Origin: Deltaproteobacteria bacterium
GTDB lineage: Bacteria > UBA10199 > GCA-002796325 > JACPFF01
Assembly (NCBI GenBank): GCA_016210045.1
Contig: JACQUX010000038.1
Span: 101,139-165,138 of the forward strand
Reading direction: 5' to 3'
Length of the DNA stretch: 64,000 nt
Shown: positions 27,174-35,480 of the stretch, piece by piece
Numbering within the stretch: the first letter of the stretch is position 1
Layout: each line of letters opens with the position of its first letter
Position numbers and translations under genes: made by a program
The notes under the pieces: model-generated
Seen by the model: only the letters and a program-made list of their open reading frames with translations
Told to the model about the DNA's origin: nothing
Database searches by the model: none

Positions 27174-28216
27174 TGCTTGCCAAGCACTCTGACTGTACCG
27201 GCACCCAGCAATCAGCCCTCAAGCGGTTGCCCATCATCGATCTCCACTGTGACCTGCTGTCGTGTCTCTACAATCACCCCGAATGCACGCCGTTTCTGCC
27301 GGAGGCGCGTTGCGCATTGCCGCAATTGCAGGCCGGCGGCGTGCGGCTGCAAATTTGTGCGATCTTTCACCTGACGGAACCGGGATCGGGGCGTGCCGGA
27401 ATCGGTCAGGCGGAAACCTTCCAGCGACTGTTATCGGAACAATCCGCGACGGTCCACGCGTGGCGACCAGGCCAGGCGATTAACGGCGACGACCGCCGTA
27501 TCCAATTGGCCTGCGCGATCGAAAATGCGTCGGTGTTGGGTGAGGAATCGGAGCCGCTCGATATCGTGCTCGCACGGCTCGACCGGATCCGCATGCTTGC
27601 CGGGCCGTTGGTCTATCTGAGTCTGACGTGGCGCGACGCCAATCGTTTCGGCGGCGGCGATGCCACGAGCTCCGGATTGACTGCGGAAGGGCGCGTGTTG
27701 CTCGATTATCTTGCGCAATATGGCATCGCCGTGGATTTCGCCCACACCTCGGAATCACTGGCCCACGATATTTGTAACTACCGCGCCGCGCATGCGCCGA
27801 CGCTCCGGCTGTTGGCGAGCCACACCTGTTTCCGTGCGGTGCACGATATCCCGCGCAACCTCTCGGACGAGACGCTGCGCGCGATTATCGCCGCCGACGG
27901 CGTGATCGGTATGCACTGGATCCGTGACCACGTCGGCGGCAACAGCGCCGCGCAATTCGCGCGGCACGCGGCGCAGCTGCTGCAACTCGGCGGCGAACGC
28001 CATTTGGCTTGTGGCGCGGATTTCTTTTACGAAGGCGATCTTCCGCCAGCCATGCGGTCCACGGAGCCGCACGCCCATTTCTACCCCGGCTTCGAAAACG
28101 CGACCCACTACCCCAATCTGTTCGCGCTGCTGCGCCGCGAATTACGCCTTTCCGAGGCCGTCTGCGAACAAATCGCCTGGCGCAACGCCGCGCGGTTTTT
28201 GGGGGCGGCGGCTTAG
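27173..28216 (+). CDS. M19 (renal-type) dipeptidase family protein
   Basis: 347 residues; a zinc TIM-barrel dipeptidase/amidohydrolase. DLHCDLL (about 23-29) gives the first His-x-Asp ligands. Further ligand segments are LSLTWRDANRFGGG, VDFAHTSE, LLASHTCFRAVHDIPRNLSD (with the family SH-S...R.pRN) and a late CGADFFYEG Asp. No signal peptide, so it is cytoplasmic. The ATG at 27173 overlaps the stop of the ATPase gene. Substrates of family members range from dipeptides to small amides and cannot be assigned here. Confidence 0.85.
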   Translation: MLAKHSDCTGTQQSALKRLPIIDLHCDLLSCLYNHPECTPFLPEARCALPQLQAGGVRLQICAIFHLTEPGSGRAGIGQAETFQRLLSEQSATVHAWRPGQAINGDDRRIQLACAIENASVLGEESEPLDIVLARLDRIRMLAGPLVYLSLTWRDANRFGGGDATSSGLTAEGRVLLDYLAQYGIAVDFAHTSESLAHDICNYRAAHAPTLRLLASHTCFRAVHDIPRNLSDETLRAIIAADGVIGMHWIRDHVGGNSAAQFARHAAQLLQLGGERHLACGADFFYEGDLPPAMRSTEPHAHFYPGFENATHYPNLFALLRRELRLSEAVCEQIAWRNAARFLGAAA

Positions 28217-28395
28217 CGGGGCCCTTGCGTGAGCTGTTGGCGGGCGAGTTGAAGAATCTTGATGTCTTCCAGATCGCCTGGATCTTTGGTGACACGCGGG
28301 ACGCCATACGCAATGGCCAGCGTCCCTCCGATCAGCAGATATTCAACCCCGTGGGAGTTCAAGGATTTGAACAGTTGTATATGTTGAACGATCAT
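28213..28395 (-). pseudogene. Internally deleted nucleotidyltransferase remnant
   Basis: 60 residues. The start VEYLLIGGTLAIAYGVPRVTKD is the N-terminal motif of MNT-like nucleotidyltransferases up to the point where a DxD motif is expected. It jumps directly to PGDLEDIKILQLARQ, which resembles the C-terminal 'R-KDLEDI' motif of the same family. The catalytic middle is missing, so it should be inactive. It partly overlaps the small gene at 28343-28543, the usual partner position. The stop overlaps the convergent dipeptidase stop. Confidence 0.6.
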
Positions 28396-28543
28396 CAGGG
28401 ATCTCGACTTGGCACCATTGATTGACGAAGACGACGCTTTCAAGCGCCTCGCGGAGACGGTCCTCCAGTGGTTTTTGCCAGAACCACCGCGCTTTCGCTT
28501 CGAGTGATTCCTCCTCGCGGTCGTGGGAGATGCCGTACTCCAT
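28343..28543 (-). CDS. Small partner protein of the nucleotidyltransferase remnant
   Basis: 66 residues from the ATG at 28543 (upstream in-frame ATGs exist up to 28567). EESLEAKARWFWQKPLEDRL followed by REALESVVFVNQ is the pattern of short helical proteins encoded just before nucleotidyltransferases. The last dozen residues overlap the next gene in another frame and may be extra. Together with 28213-28395 it appears to be a decayed two-gene module. Confidence 0.45.
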   Translation of the reverse strand: MEYGISHDREEESLEAKARWFWQKPLEDRLREALESVVFVNQWCQVEIPDDRSTYTTVQILELPRG

Positions 28544-28613
28544 AGGTCGCAGCATAGCATGGGTCACTGGTCGGTGCTACGAGAGAATCGTTCGACATCT
28601 GCTCATGGACCGT

Positions 28614-29282
28614 TTACGCCCCCCGATGGCGGATGTCTTCGCCTTCGACGATGAAGATCACTTCTTCGGCGAGGTTCGTCGCGTGATCGGCGATCCGTTC
28701 CAAATGGCCGGCGATTGCGATTACGCCGGTCGCGGGGCGGATCGCGGCGGGGGATTGCTCCATCTGCTGGAGCATTTGTTCGAAGAGCGCGTGATTACGA
28801 GCGTCGACTTCGTCGTCGCGCGCACAGACGGTGCGGGCCAGTGCGGCGTCGCGGCGGACGAACGCATTCAGCGCGTCGCTGACCATTTGCCGGACTTGGG
28901 TGGCCATCGCCGCCAGCGCCGTGGGCACGGTGTCGGGTGGCGCGCCGAGCAGGTCTTGCGCGGTATGGGCGATATTTACGGCCAAGTCGCCCATCCGCTC
29001 CAAGTCTTTGTTGGCGCGCAATGCGATGATGATGAGTCGTAAGTCCGATGCCATCGGCTGATGGAGCGCGAGGAGATTCAGACATTGGGCGTCGATTGCG
29101 ATCTCGAGTCGGTCGACTTCTTCGTCGCGCGCCAAGATCGCCGGGACGGTGAGTGGATCGCGTTCCGCGACGGCCGCCATCGCGTCGCCGATCATCGCTT
29201 CGATCAGGCCGCCGGTATGAAGCAGCGAATCCTGCAATTGGCGGAGTCCCGCGTCGAATTGGGTATCGGTGTGTTTGCGCAT
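28614..29282 (-). CDS. phoU: Phosphate transport regulator
   Basis: Links Pst transport to PhoR, holding the Pho regulon off in high phosphate. 222 residues, two three-helix bundles with metal-binding motifs: DEEVDRLEIAIDAQ in the first and DDEVDARNHALFEQM in the second. Each is followed by a (D/E)RxxDxxxNxxE-type helix (NKDLERMGDLAVNIA, GHLERIADHATNLAEEV). It is last in the leftward phoB-phoR-pstSCAB-phoU series, separated from pstB by a 130-bp palindromic repeat. Confidence 0.93.
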   Translation of the reverse strand: MRKHTDTQFDAGLRQLQDSLLHTGGLIEAMIGDAMAAVAERDPLTVPAILARDEEVDRLEIAIDAQCLNLLALHQPMASDLRLIIIALRANKDLERMGDLAVNIAHTAQDLLGAPPDTVPTALAAMATQVRQMVSDALNAFVRRDAALARTVCARDDEVDARNHALFEQMLQQMEQSPAAIRPATGVIAIAGHLERIADHATNLAEEVIFIVEGEDIRHRGA

Positions 29283-29320
29283 TTATTTCTCCAAGTGAAA
29301 TTTTTCACGCTTTGTCGCAT

Positions 29321-29453
29321 TTCCCCCCTCTCCCATTTGGGGAGAGGGTTAGGGGGAGGCATCAAGTGGATGCTGCCCTGGAGGTCCCCCCCTCACCCAG
29401 CCCTCTCCCCAACAGGGAGAGGGGAGAGGATCCCCCGCCCCTTGGGGCGGGGA
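29321..29453. repeat. Palindromic dispersed repeat, copy 2
   Basis: The most complete copy with its flanks. CCCCTCTCCC...GGGGAGAGGGTTAGGGGGAG (29325-29358) faces CCCCCCTCACCCAGCCCTC...GGGAGAGG (29386-29424), and a CCCCGCCCC-TTGGGGCGGGG palindrome follows (29433-29452). It fills the pstB-phoU gap. Even the short sequence before it (GTGAAA-TTTTTCACGC) resembles the one before copy 1. Confidence 0.88.
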
Positions 29454-29457
29454 GCAC

Positions 29458-30210
29458 TCATCCAAACCTCCCGGTGAGATATTCCTCGGTGCGTCGGTCT
29501 TTCGGATTCGTGAATAGAGTTTGCGTCGGGCCCCATTCGATCAATTCGCCCAAGTACAGGAACGCGGTGCGGTCGGCGACGCGCGCCGCTTGTTGCATGT
29601 TGTGCGTGACGATCACGATCGTGTACCGCCCGCGCAGTTCGTGGATCAGTTCCTCGATCCGCGTCGTCGCGATCGGGTCGAGCGCGGAACACGGTTCGTC
29701 CATCAGTAAGACGTCCGGCTCGACCGCCAGCGCGCGGGCAATGCAGAGCCGTTGCTGCTGGCCGCCCGAAAGGCTGGTGCCGGGCGCGTCGAGCTTGGTG
29801 CGCACTTCGTCCCACAGGGCCGCGCGGCGCAGGCTTGCGAGCGCGGCGGCATCGAGGGTGCGGCGATCGCGGACGCCGCAGAGTCGGAGTCCCGCGACGA
29901 CATTTTCGAAGATCGACATGGTGGGAAACGGATTCGGACGTTGAAACACCATCCCGACATGGCGGCGCAGCAACACCGGGTCGAGCCGTTGCGTCGCGGC
30001 ACCGTCGAGCAGCACGTCTCCGCTCCATCCGGCCTGCGGGACCGTCTCGTGCATCCGATTCAGGCAACGGATCAGCGTGGACTTTCCGCATCCGGACGGG
30101 CCGATGATCGCGGTGACTTCGCCGGCGGGGATGGCGAGCGAAATATCGCGCAGCACGGTTTGGTCGCCGAACCACGCCTTCAACTGTTTCGTTTCGAGCT
30201 TGGCATTCAT
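29458..30210 (-). CDS. pstB: Phosphate ABC transporter ATP-binding protein
   Basis: The ATPase subunit of the high-affinity phosphate importer, at the inner face of the membrane. 250 residues, typical length. Walker A is GPSGCGKST (about 37-45), signature [16 protein letters not shown], Walker [14 protein letters not shown], and the H-loop region [11 protein letters not shown]. The N-terminal [13 protein letters not shown] is PstB-like. The ATG overlaps the pstA stop by 4 nt. Confidence 0.96.
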   Translation of the reverse strand: MNAKLETKQLKAWFGDQTVLRDISLAIPAGEVTAIIGPSGCGKSTLIRCLNRMHETVPQAGWSGDVLLDGAATQRLDPVLLRRHVGMVFQRPNPFPTMSIFENVVAGLRLCGVRDRRTLDAAALASLRRAALWDEVRTKLDAPGTSLSGGQQQRLCIARALAVEPDVLLMDEPCSALDPIATTRIEELIHELRGRYTIVIVTHNMQQAARVADRTAFLYLGELIEWGPTQTLFTNPKDRRTEEYLTGRFG

Positions 30211-31127
30211 GGCTTATCTCCAGCCGAGGACGAAGTCCGAAAGCAGATACGGGTCCCGAGGTTCAACAGCAAGACGAAACCGATCAGCGCCAATGCGCCG
30301 GCCCAGGCTTGGCGTTGCCATGCGGCGAACGGGCTGATCGCGTAGGTGAAAATTTGCAACGGCAATGCGGCGAGCGGTTGCAACGGATCGAACGACCAAT
30401 TCGGATTGCCGAGCGTCGTGAACAGGAGCGGCGCCGTTTCTCCGGCGATCCGCGCCAGTGAGAGCAAGATGCCGGTGACGATACCGCTGCGCGCCGCGCG
30501 CAGCACCACGGAACACATCACGCGCCAATACGGGATGCCGAGTGCGATTGCCCCTTCGCGCACTTCGCGCGGCACGAGGCGCAGCATCTCTTCCGTGGTG
30601 CGCAACACGAGCGGGATCATGATCAAGCCGAGCGCGATGCCGCCAGCCAGGCCGGAGAAGTGGCCGAGCGTCGTGACGCAGAGGGCATAGACGAAGATGC
30701 CGGTCACGATCGACGGCGTGCCGCTTTGCAAATCGGCGGCGAAGCGGACCCAAGCGGCGAGCCGCGTGGATCGCGTATGGGCGAGAAACAGGCCGCCGCC
30801 GATCCCGAGCGGGATGCCGATGCCGGCCGCGAGCAGCAAGATCAGGCCGCTGCCGACGAACGCGTTCGCCATCCCGCCGCCGGATTCGCCGACCGGGCGG
30901 GGCAGCGCGGTGAACAAGGCGGGCGTGAACGCCTCCCAGCCACGTTGCACGAGCTGCGTCGTGATCAACAGCAATGGCACGAGCGCGATCAGCGTGCAGC
31001 CCACGCAGCAGAGAATCATCGCGTAGTTCACGGCGTGCCGCAGACGTAATCCGCTTGCTGCCCCTGCGGATCTCCCCCTCACCCAGCCCTCTCCCCAAGG
31101 GGAGAGGAGACCGTTGATCGATTTCAT
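30207..31127 (-). CDS. pstA: Phosphate ABC transporter permease PstA with repeat-encoded N-terminus
   Basis: A membrane permease of 306 residues with six predicted helices and the EAA-type cytoplasmic loop ([21 protein letters not shown]). [19 protein letters not shown] and a late [20 protein letters not shown] are typical of PstA. The ATG overlaps the pstC stop (ATGA), supporting this start. As a result residues about 7-20 ([13 protein letters not shown]) are encoded by a half copy of the palindromic repeat at 31071-31110. A later start would remove them but would lose the coupling. Confidence 0.9.
   Translation of the reverse strand: MKSINGLLSPWGEGWVRGRSAGAASGLRLRHAVNYAMILCCVGCTLIALVPLLLITTQLVQRGWEAFTPALFTALPRPVGESGGGMANAFVGSGLILLLAAGIGIPLGIGGGLFLAHTRSTRLAAWVRFAADLQSGTPSIVTGIFVYALCVTTLGHFSGLAGGIALGLIMIPLVLRTTEEMLRLVPREVREGAIALGIPYWRVMCSVVLRAARSGIVTGILLSLARIAGETAPLLFTTLGNPNWSFDPLQPLAALPLQIFTYAISPFAAWQRQAWAGALALIGFVLLLNLGTRICFRTSSSAGDKP
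31071..31110. repeat. Palindromic dispersed repeat, half copy inside pstA
   Basis: CTCCCCCTCACCCAGCCCTCTCCCC-AAGGGGAGAGG, the right arm of the family, lies within the first 20 codons of pstA. It keeps the reading frame open and adds Gly/Trp/Arg-rich residues before the first transmembrane segment. Confidence 0.8.
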
Positions 31128-32041
31128 GCCACGCTCCGACGTTGCGGCACGAGCCGATGGACCATCACGCGCGCCAACGCGTTGATCCCGAGCGTGACCA
31201 CGAACAGCAACAGGCCGACGGCGAACAGCGCGCTGCGATGTAATTCACCCGTCGCTTCCGCGAATTCGTTGGCGAGCAGCGAGGCCATTGTCTGTGCCGG
31301 CGCAAAGAGTGACGCGGTAATGTCCGGTCGATTGCCGATCACCATCGTGACGGCCATCGTTTCCCCTAACGCGCGCCCGAGGCCTAGAAAGACCGCGCCG
31401 AGTAGGCCGGATCGGCCGTAGCGCAAGACCGCGATCCGGATCATTTCCCAGCGCGTCGCGCCGAGTGCCAACGCGGCCTCGCGCTGCGTGTTCGGCACCG
31501 CAAGCAACACGTCGCGACTCAGTGCCGTGATGATCGGCAAGATCATAATCGCCAGGATCACGCCGGCCGCGAAGAGGCCGATGCCGTACGCCGGTCCGCG
31601 AAACAACGGCAGGAAGCCGAGCGCGCGGATTAGGTGCGGCTCGCCGCTGTCGCGCAGCCACGGGATCAGCACGAAAATGCCCCAAAGGCCGTAAATGACC
31701 GACGGGATGGCGGCGAGCAGTTCGACGAGCGGGCCGACGACGGCGCGCAGCCAGCGCGGCGCGAGTTCGGCGAGAAAGATCGCGATGCCGAATCCGAGCG
31801 GGGCCGCGAGGCAGAGGGCCAATAGCGCAGAGAGGACGGTGCCGTACAAAATGGGCAATGCGCCGAAGTGGTCCAGCACCGGGTTCCAGACGGAGTCGGT
31901 AAGAAAACCCCAGCCCGCATGCGCGAGGATCGGGAATGCGCCGTGCCCCAGAAAGAGCGCCATCGCCAACTGCACGCCGATCGCGCTCAGTGCGGCGCAG
32001 CCGATCAGGCGAATGAAGAGTCGATCCGTGCCACGAAACAT
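31124..32041 (-). CDS. pstC: Phosphate ABC transporter permease PstC
   Basis: The partner permease of PstA, 305 residues with about six transmembrane helices. The pattern LVELLAAIPSVIYGLWGIFVLIP is the conserved PstC segment. The EAA loop is VPNTQREAALALGATRWEMIRIAVLRYGRSG, and GETMAVTMVIGN is present near the C-terminus. It starts 3 bp after pstS and overlaps pstA by 4 nt, so the transport genes form one transcription unit. Confidence 0.95.
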   Translation of the reverse strand: MFRGTDRLFIRLIGCAALSAIGVQLAMALFLGHGAFPILAHAGWGFLTDSVWNPVLDHFGALPILYGTVLSALLALCLAAPLGFGIAIFLAELAPRWLRAVVGPLVELLAAIPSVIYGLWGIFVLIPWLRDSGEPHLIRALGFLPLFRGPAYGIGLFAAGVILAIMILPIITALSRDVLLAVPNTQREAALALGATRWEMIRIAVLRYGRSGLLGAVFLGLGRALGETMAVTMVIGNRPDITASLFAPAQTMASLLANEFAEATGELHRSALFAVGLLLFVVTLGINALARVMVHRLVPQRRSVA

Positions 32042-32044
32042 AGG

Positions 32045-33148
32045 TCACCGTGCGGTATATTGGCCCAATGTGGCGAGCACGCGCTCGCGGAGCGCGTTCG
32101 GCAGCGGCGCGTAGTGGAGCGCTGGCGCCAACTCTTGACCCGGCCCCAGCGCCCAGCGAATAAATCCTTCCAGCGCCTTGGCCTTCGCGGCATCGGCCGG
32201 TGTCGGATCGATCAGCAGATACGTGAATGCGCTGATCGGATACGCCGTCGTGCCGTCTGCGTCGGTGATCGAGCAGCGAAAATCCGCCGGAATAGCACCG
32301 AGCGACGCTGCGGCCGCTGCGGTGACGCTGTCTGTCGTCGGCTCCACGAATTGGCCCAGGCGATTTTGCACCGCGGCGTAGGCCAATTGATTCTCCTTCG
32401 CGTATGTGAGTTCGACGTAGCCCAGCGCGCCCGGCGTTTGTTTGACGAGCCCGGTCACTCCTTCATTCCCTTTGCCGCCGATTCCGACCGGCCACTGCAC
32501 CGCTTTACCGGCGCCGACGTTCGTCTGCCACGCGGGACTGACCTTCGCGAGATATTCGGTGAAGATATGCGTCGTGCCGCTGCCGTCGGAGCGATAGACC
32601 GGCATGATGGCAGCTGTAACGCCCGCCAATTGCGGATTTAACGCCGTCAACGCCGGATCGTTCCATTGCGTGATGTGGCCGAGATAAATTTCGCTCAGCA
32701 GCGCGCCGGTCAGCTGCAGCCGGCCGGGCGTATTGGGAACGTGATAGACCGCAACCACGGCACCTAACACGGTTGGGATATGCAGAATAGTGCGGCCGGA
32801 TTTCGCGAGTTGTTCGTCGCTCATCGGCGCGTCGCTGGCCCCGAAGTCAACGGTCTTCGCGGTCATTTGTTGAATGCCGCCGCCGCTGCCGATCGATTGA
32901 TAGTTGAACTGCGCGCCGGCGTGCGTGCGCTGATATTCGTAGAACCACTTCGCATAGAGCGGATACGGAAACGTCGCGCCGGCCCCGGTCAGTCGCAGCG
33001 TGCCGGTTGGCGTCGTGGTCGATGGCGTGGAGGCCGTTGTTGGTGATGCGGTCGGCGCCGGACCGCTCCGTTGGCATGCGAGTAGCGGCCAGAGACCGCA
33101 GAGCAGCAATGCGGCAGCGCGGACGCGGCGGATATGAGCGTGCATCAT
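32045..33148 (-). CDS. pstS: Periplasmic phosphate-binding lipoprotein
   Basis: 367 residues. A signal peptide ends in the lipobox LLAC, so it is anchored at the membrane. A Thr/Pro/Ser linker (about 27-48) leads into the binding fold: LTGAGATFPYPLYAKW, NYQSIGSGGGIQQM, DFGASDAPM and YRSDGSGTTHIFTEYL, the phosphate-contact loops of PstS. Start codons ATG ATG lie after a GGGGGCC stretch. A candidate PHO box 82 bp upstream lies in the phoR-pstS gap, so pstS may have its own phosphate-controlled promoter. Confidence 0.95.
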   Translation of the reverse strand: MMHAHIRRVRAAALLLCGLWPLLACQRSGPAPTASPTTASTPSTTTPTGTLRLTGAGATFPYPLYAKWFYEYQRTHAGAQFNYQSIGSGGGIQQMTAKTVDFGASDAPMSDEQLAKSGRTILHIPTVLGAVVAVYHVPNTPGRLQLTGALLSEIYLGHITQWNDPALTALNPQLAGVTAAIMPVYRSDGSGTTHIFTEYLAKVSPAWQTNVGAGKAVQWPVGIGGKGNEGVTGLVKQTPGALGYVELTYAKENQLAYAAVQNRLGQFVEPTTDSVTAAAAASLGAIPADFRCSITDADGTTAYPISAFTYLLIDPTPADAAKAKALEGFIRWALGPGQELAPALHYAPLPNALRERVLATLGQYTAR

Positions 33149-33228
33149 ATGAGGCCCCCTGGGTACGTGATGAAAATTATTACGCGTTCCTCTCTATCGG
33201 GACACGGTGCCGGGATGATGAAGCGGGT

Positions 33229-33246
33229 GTGACAATTCGGTGACGA
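33229..33246 (-). promoter_or_regulatory. Candidate PHO box upstream of pstS
   Basis: The minus strand reads TCGTCACCGAATTGTCAC: two direct TxGTCAC half-sites 11 bp apart, like the PhoB box (CTGTCAT repeated every 11 bp). It lies in the 111-bp phoR-pstS gap, 82 bp before the pstS ATG. Only one box is visible, and no convincing -10 was fixed. Confidence 0.55.
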
Positions 33247-33259
33247 TTAGTGCGCTGCG

Positions 33260-34687
33260 CTAATACCCTGTCTTCGGAAGCTGCACCGTAAAGCAGCTCC
33301 CCTGACGCGGTGTGCTCTGTACCGTGATCGTGCCGTCGTGGAGTTGGACCAAATGTTTGACGATCGCGAGGCCGAGGCCCCCGCCGGAGGCGGACCCGCC
33401 TCCGGCGGAAAGTGGAATGGATGCTTGCGGCACACGGAAAAAGCGCTCGAAGATTCGTTCCAATGCGGTGGCTGGAATGCCGACGCCGGTGTCGCGCACG
33501 GCGATGCGGCATTGATCGGCGTTTTCGGTCGCAGTCACGTCGATCCGGCCGCCGTCCGGAGTCCATTGGATCGCGTTCTCCACGAGATTGCGTATGATTT
33601 GGGTGAGCAGCGTGGGATCGGCAGCGACCATCAAGTCGCGCGGTTCGGTCGTGACGTGGAGCGTGAGGCGGCGCCGATCGGTGAGCGGCGCGAGGTCCGC
33701 AATCACGCGCTCGCAGAGCGGGCCGACCGCGATTGATTGTCGATCGACCGCAATGTGTCCCGCCTCGATCGCGGCGAGCCGGAGCATCTGTTCCACTAAA
33801 CGTTGCAGATGGATGGCGCTGCGTTCGATTTTTTCCAAAAATGGGAGTGCGGTGGCGGCGTCGCGCCACGCGCCGTCGCGCAGCGTCTCTGCATAGCCGC
33901 GGATGCTGGTGAGCGGCGTGCGGAGTTCATGCGCCACGTTGGCGACGAAGTCGCGCCGCATGGTTTCCAAGGCCCGAAATGCGGTGACGTCGTGCAACAC
34001 GGAGACGCACTCGAGCCCTGCTGTGTGCAGGAGCGCGATCGGGACGCTCTGCACGTGGATGCTTCGCGGTTCGGACCCATGCGACACCGCGAGTTCGCAC
34101 GCGGTCGGCTGCCGGTCGCGATGGGCGGCGCCAATGGTGTCGTGGAGCAGCGGATCGCGAATGGTTGCGCGGAGCGATTGCCCGACGGCCTCGTGGGGAA
34201 GTTGGAGCAACGTGTGGGCCTGTGGATTCGCGAGCGTGAGTTCGTGCCGCGCGTTCGTGACCAAGACGCCGTCCGATAATCCTTGTAAGATGGCCTGCAG
34301 ACGTTCGTGCGCCGCCGTGTGCTCCGCCAGTCGCTGTTCTAATTGCGTCGCTAACGTGTTGACGTCGTCGGCTAAGCCGCCCAGTTCATCATAGCGGCGG
34401 ATCACGATGCGGTGCGTGAAGACGCCGTTGCCGAATTGGGTCACGGCGTCACGCAACGCGCGTGCGCTGCGGCTGAAGCGGCGTGCGACGACGACGCTGA
34501 CGCCGAGCGCGAAGCAGCCACCCATCGCGAGCGCCGCGATCAGTGCGGCGCGGAGTTCCGGTTCGAGGACGATCCTCACCGTACGTGGAAGGGCGGTAGT
34601 TAAGACGAACGAGGCCGCGCAAAGACTCAGGCCCATCCCCGCTGCCAGAGTTGCAAAGAGCCGCCAACCGATCCGTGCGCCTGTCAT
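33260..34687 (-). CDS. phoR: Phosphate sensor histidine kinase PhoR
   Basis: 475 residues from the ATG at 34687, after GGAAGGAAGG (a start at 34702 is also possible). Two N-terminal transmembrane helices are followed by a HAMP-like segment (ARALRDAVTQFGNGVF...), a coiled coil, then a PAS domain (about 135-225). The kinase has an H box with phospho-His (FVANVAHELRTPLTSIRGYAETL), N box LVENAIQWTP, G1 DTGVGIP and G2 GGGLGLAIVKHL. Little periplasmic sequence is present, as usual for PhoR, which senses through Pst/PhoU. It is co-directional with phoB, with a repeat half copy between them. Confidence 0.92.
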   Translation of the reverse strand: MTGARIGWRLFATLAAGMGLSLCAASFVLTTALPRTVRIVLEPELRAALIAALAMGGCFALGVSVVVARRFSRSARALRDAVTQFGNGVFTHRIVIRRYDELGGLADDVNTLATQLEQRLAEHTAAHERLQAILQGLSDGVLVTNARHELTLANPQAHTLLQLPHEAVGQSLRATIRDPLLHDTIGAAHRDRQPTACELAVSHGSEPRSIHVQSVPIALLHTAGLECVSVLHDVTAFRALETMRRDFVANVAHELRTPLTSIRGYAETLRDGAWRDAATALPFLEKIERSAIHLQRLVEQMLRLAAIEAGHIAVDRQSIAVGPLCERVIADLAPLTDRRRLTLHVTTEPRDLMVAADPTLLTQIIRNLVENAIQWTPDGGRIDVTATENADQCRIAVRDTGVGIPATALERIFERFFRVPQASIPLSAGGGSASGGGLGLAIVKHLVQLHDGTITVQSTPRQGSCFTVQLPKTGY

Positions 34688-34705
34688 GAACCTTCCTTCC
34701 ATAAT

Positions 34706-34764
34706 CTCCCTCTCCCCGTTGGGGAGAGGGCAGCCCGCGCCGCGCGGGCGGGGTGAGGGGGAGG
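34706..34764. repeat. Palindromic dispersed repeat, half copy between phoB and phoR
   Basis: CTCCCTCTCCCCGTTGGGGAGAGGG, then a short GC-rich CGCGC centre and GGGGTGAGGGGGAG: the left arm of the family with an altered middle. It occupies most of the 91-bp phoB-phoR gap and could weaken or stabilise the shared mRNA there. Confidence 0.8.
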
Positions 34765-34778
34765 CCGTTCTGTTTCAC

Positions 34779-35459
34779 TCACTCCCCGCCCACGAAGCGG
34801 TAGCCGACGCCGCGGACCGTTTCGATCGCGTCGCCGGCAGGCCCAAGTTTTTCGCGCAGCCGCTTCATATGCGTATCGACGGTGCGCGTGGTCAGTGCGG
34901 CTTCGTACCCCCACACGCGGTCGAGCAACGTGTCGCGCGTCGCGACGCGGCCGCGGTTGCTCAAGAAGTAGTGCAACAGTTTGAATTCGATCGCCGTCAC
35001 ATGCACGAGCCGATCGTCGACGAAGACTTGATGCGCGTTCGTGTCCACGCGGAGGCGCCCTGCGCTGAGTGTCGGCGCCGCCGCGTCGCGGTCGTCGCCG
35101 TGGCGCCGTAAGATCGCGCGGACGCGCAACGTCAGTTCCCGCGGACTGAACGGTTTCGTCAGATAGTCGTCCGCGCCGACTTCGAAACCGACCACGCGAT
35201 CGATCTCTTCGCCGCGCGCCGTGAGAATCACGATCGGCACGTGCCGCGTCTGCGGATTATTCTTCAACGTGCGACAGCCGTCGAGACCGGAACCGTCCGG
35301 GAGCATCAGGTCGAGGATGATCAACTCCGGCGGAGTGGCGAGTGCCTGCGCGATCCCGTCGCGCAACCGCGCGGCGCAGGCCACGGTATAGCCGGCCTGG
35401 CGGAGGTGATAGCTTACCAAGTCGGCGATGTCGCGTTCGTCTTCGATCAGGAGGATCAT
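34779..35459 (-). CDS. phoB: Phosphate response regulator PhoB
   Basis: 226 residues, OmpR/PhoB type. The receiver has the acidic pair in LLIEDERD, phosphoacceptor Asp in LILDLMLPDGSG (about 48-54), Thr in ILTARG and Lys in YLTKPFSPREL. The C-terminal winged helix includes LRVDTNAHQVFVDD, ATRDTLLDRVWGYEA and RTVDTHMKRLREKLG. It is first in the leftward pho-pst series and very likely binds the PHO box before pstS. Its own promoter must lie in the 21-bp gap after hpd or further upstream. Confidence 0.95.
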   Translation of the reverse strand: MILLIEDERDIADLVSYHLRQAGYTVACAARLRDGIAQALATPPELIILDLMLPDGSGLDGCRTLKNNPQTRHVPIVILTARGEEIDRVVGFEVGADDYLTKPFSPRELTLRVRAILRRHGDDRDAAAPTLSAGRLRVDTNAHQVFVDDRLVHVTAIEFKLLHYFLSNRGRVATRDTLLDRVWGYEAALTTRTVDTHMKRLREKLGPAGDAIETVRGVGYRFVGGE

Positions 35460-35480
35460 CGGTGGCGACTCCGTGCCGTG

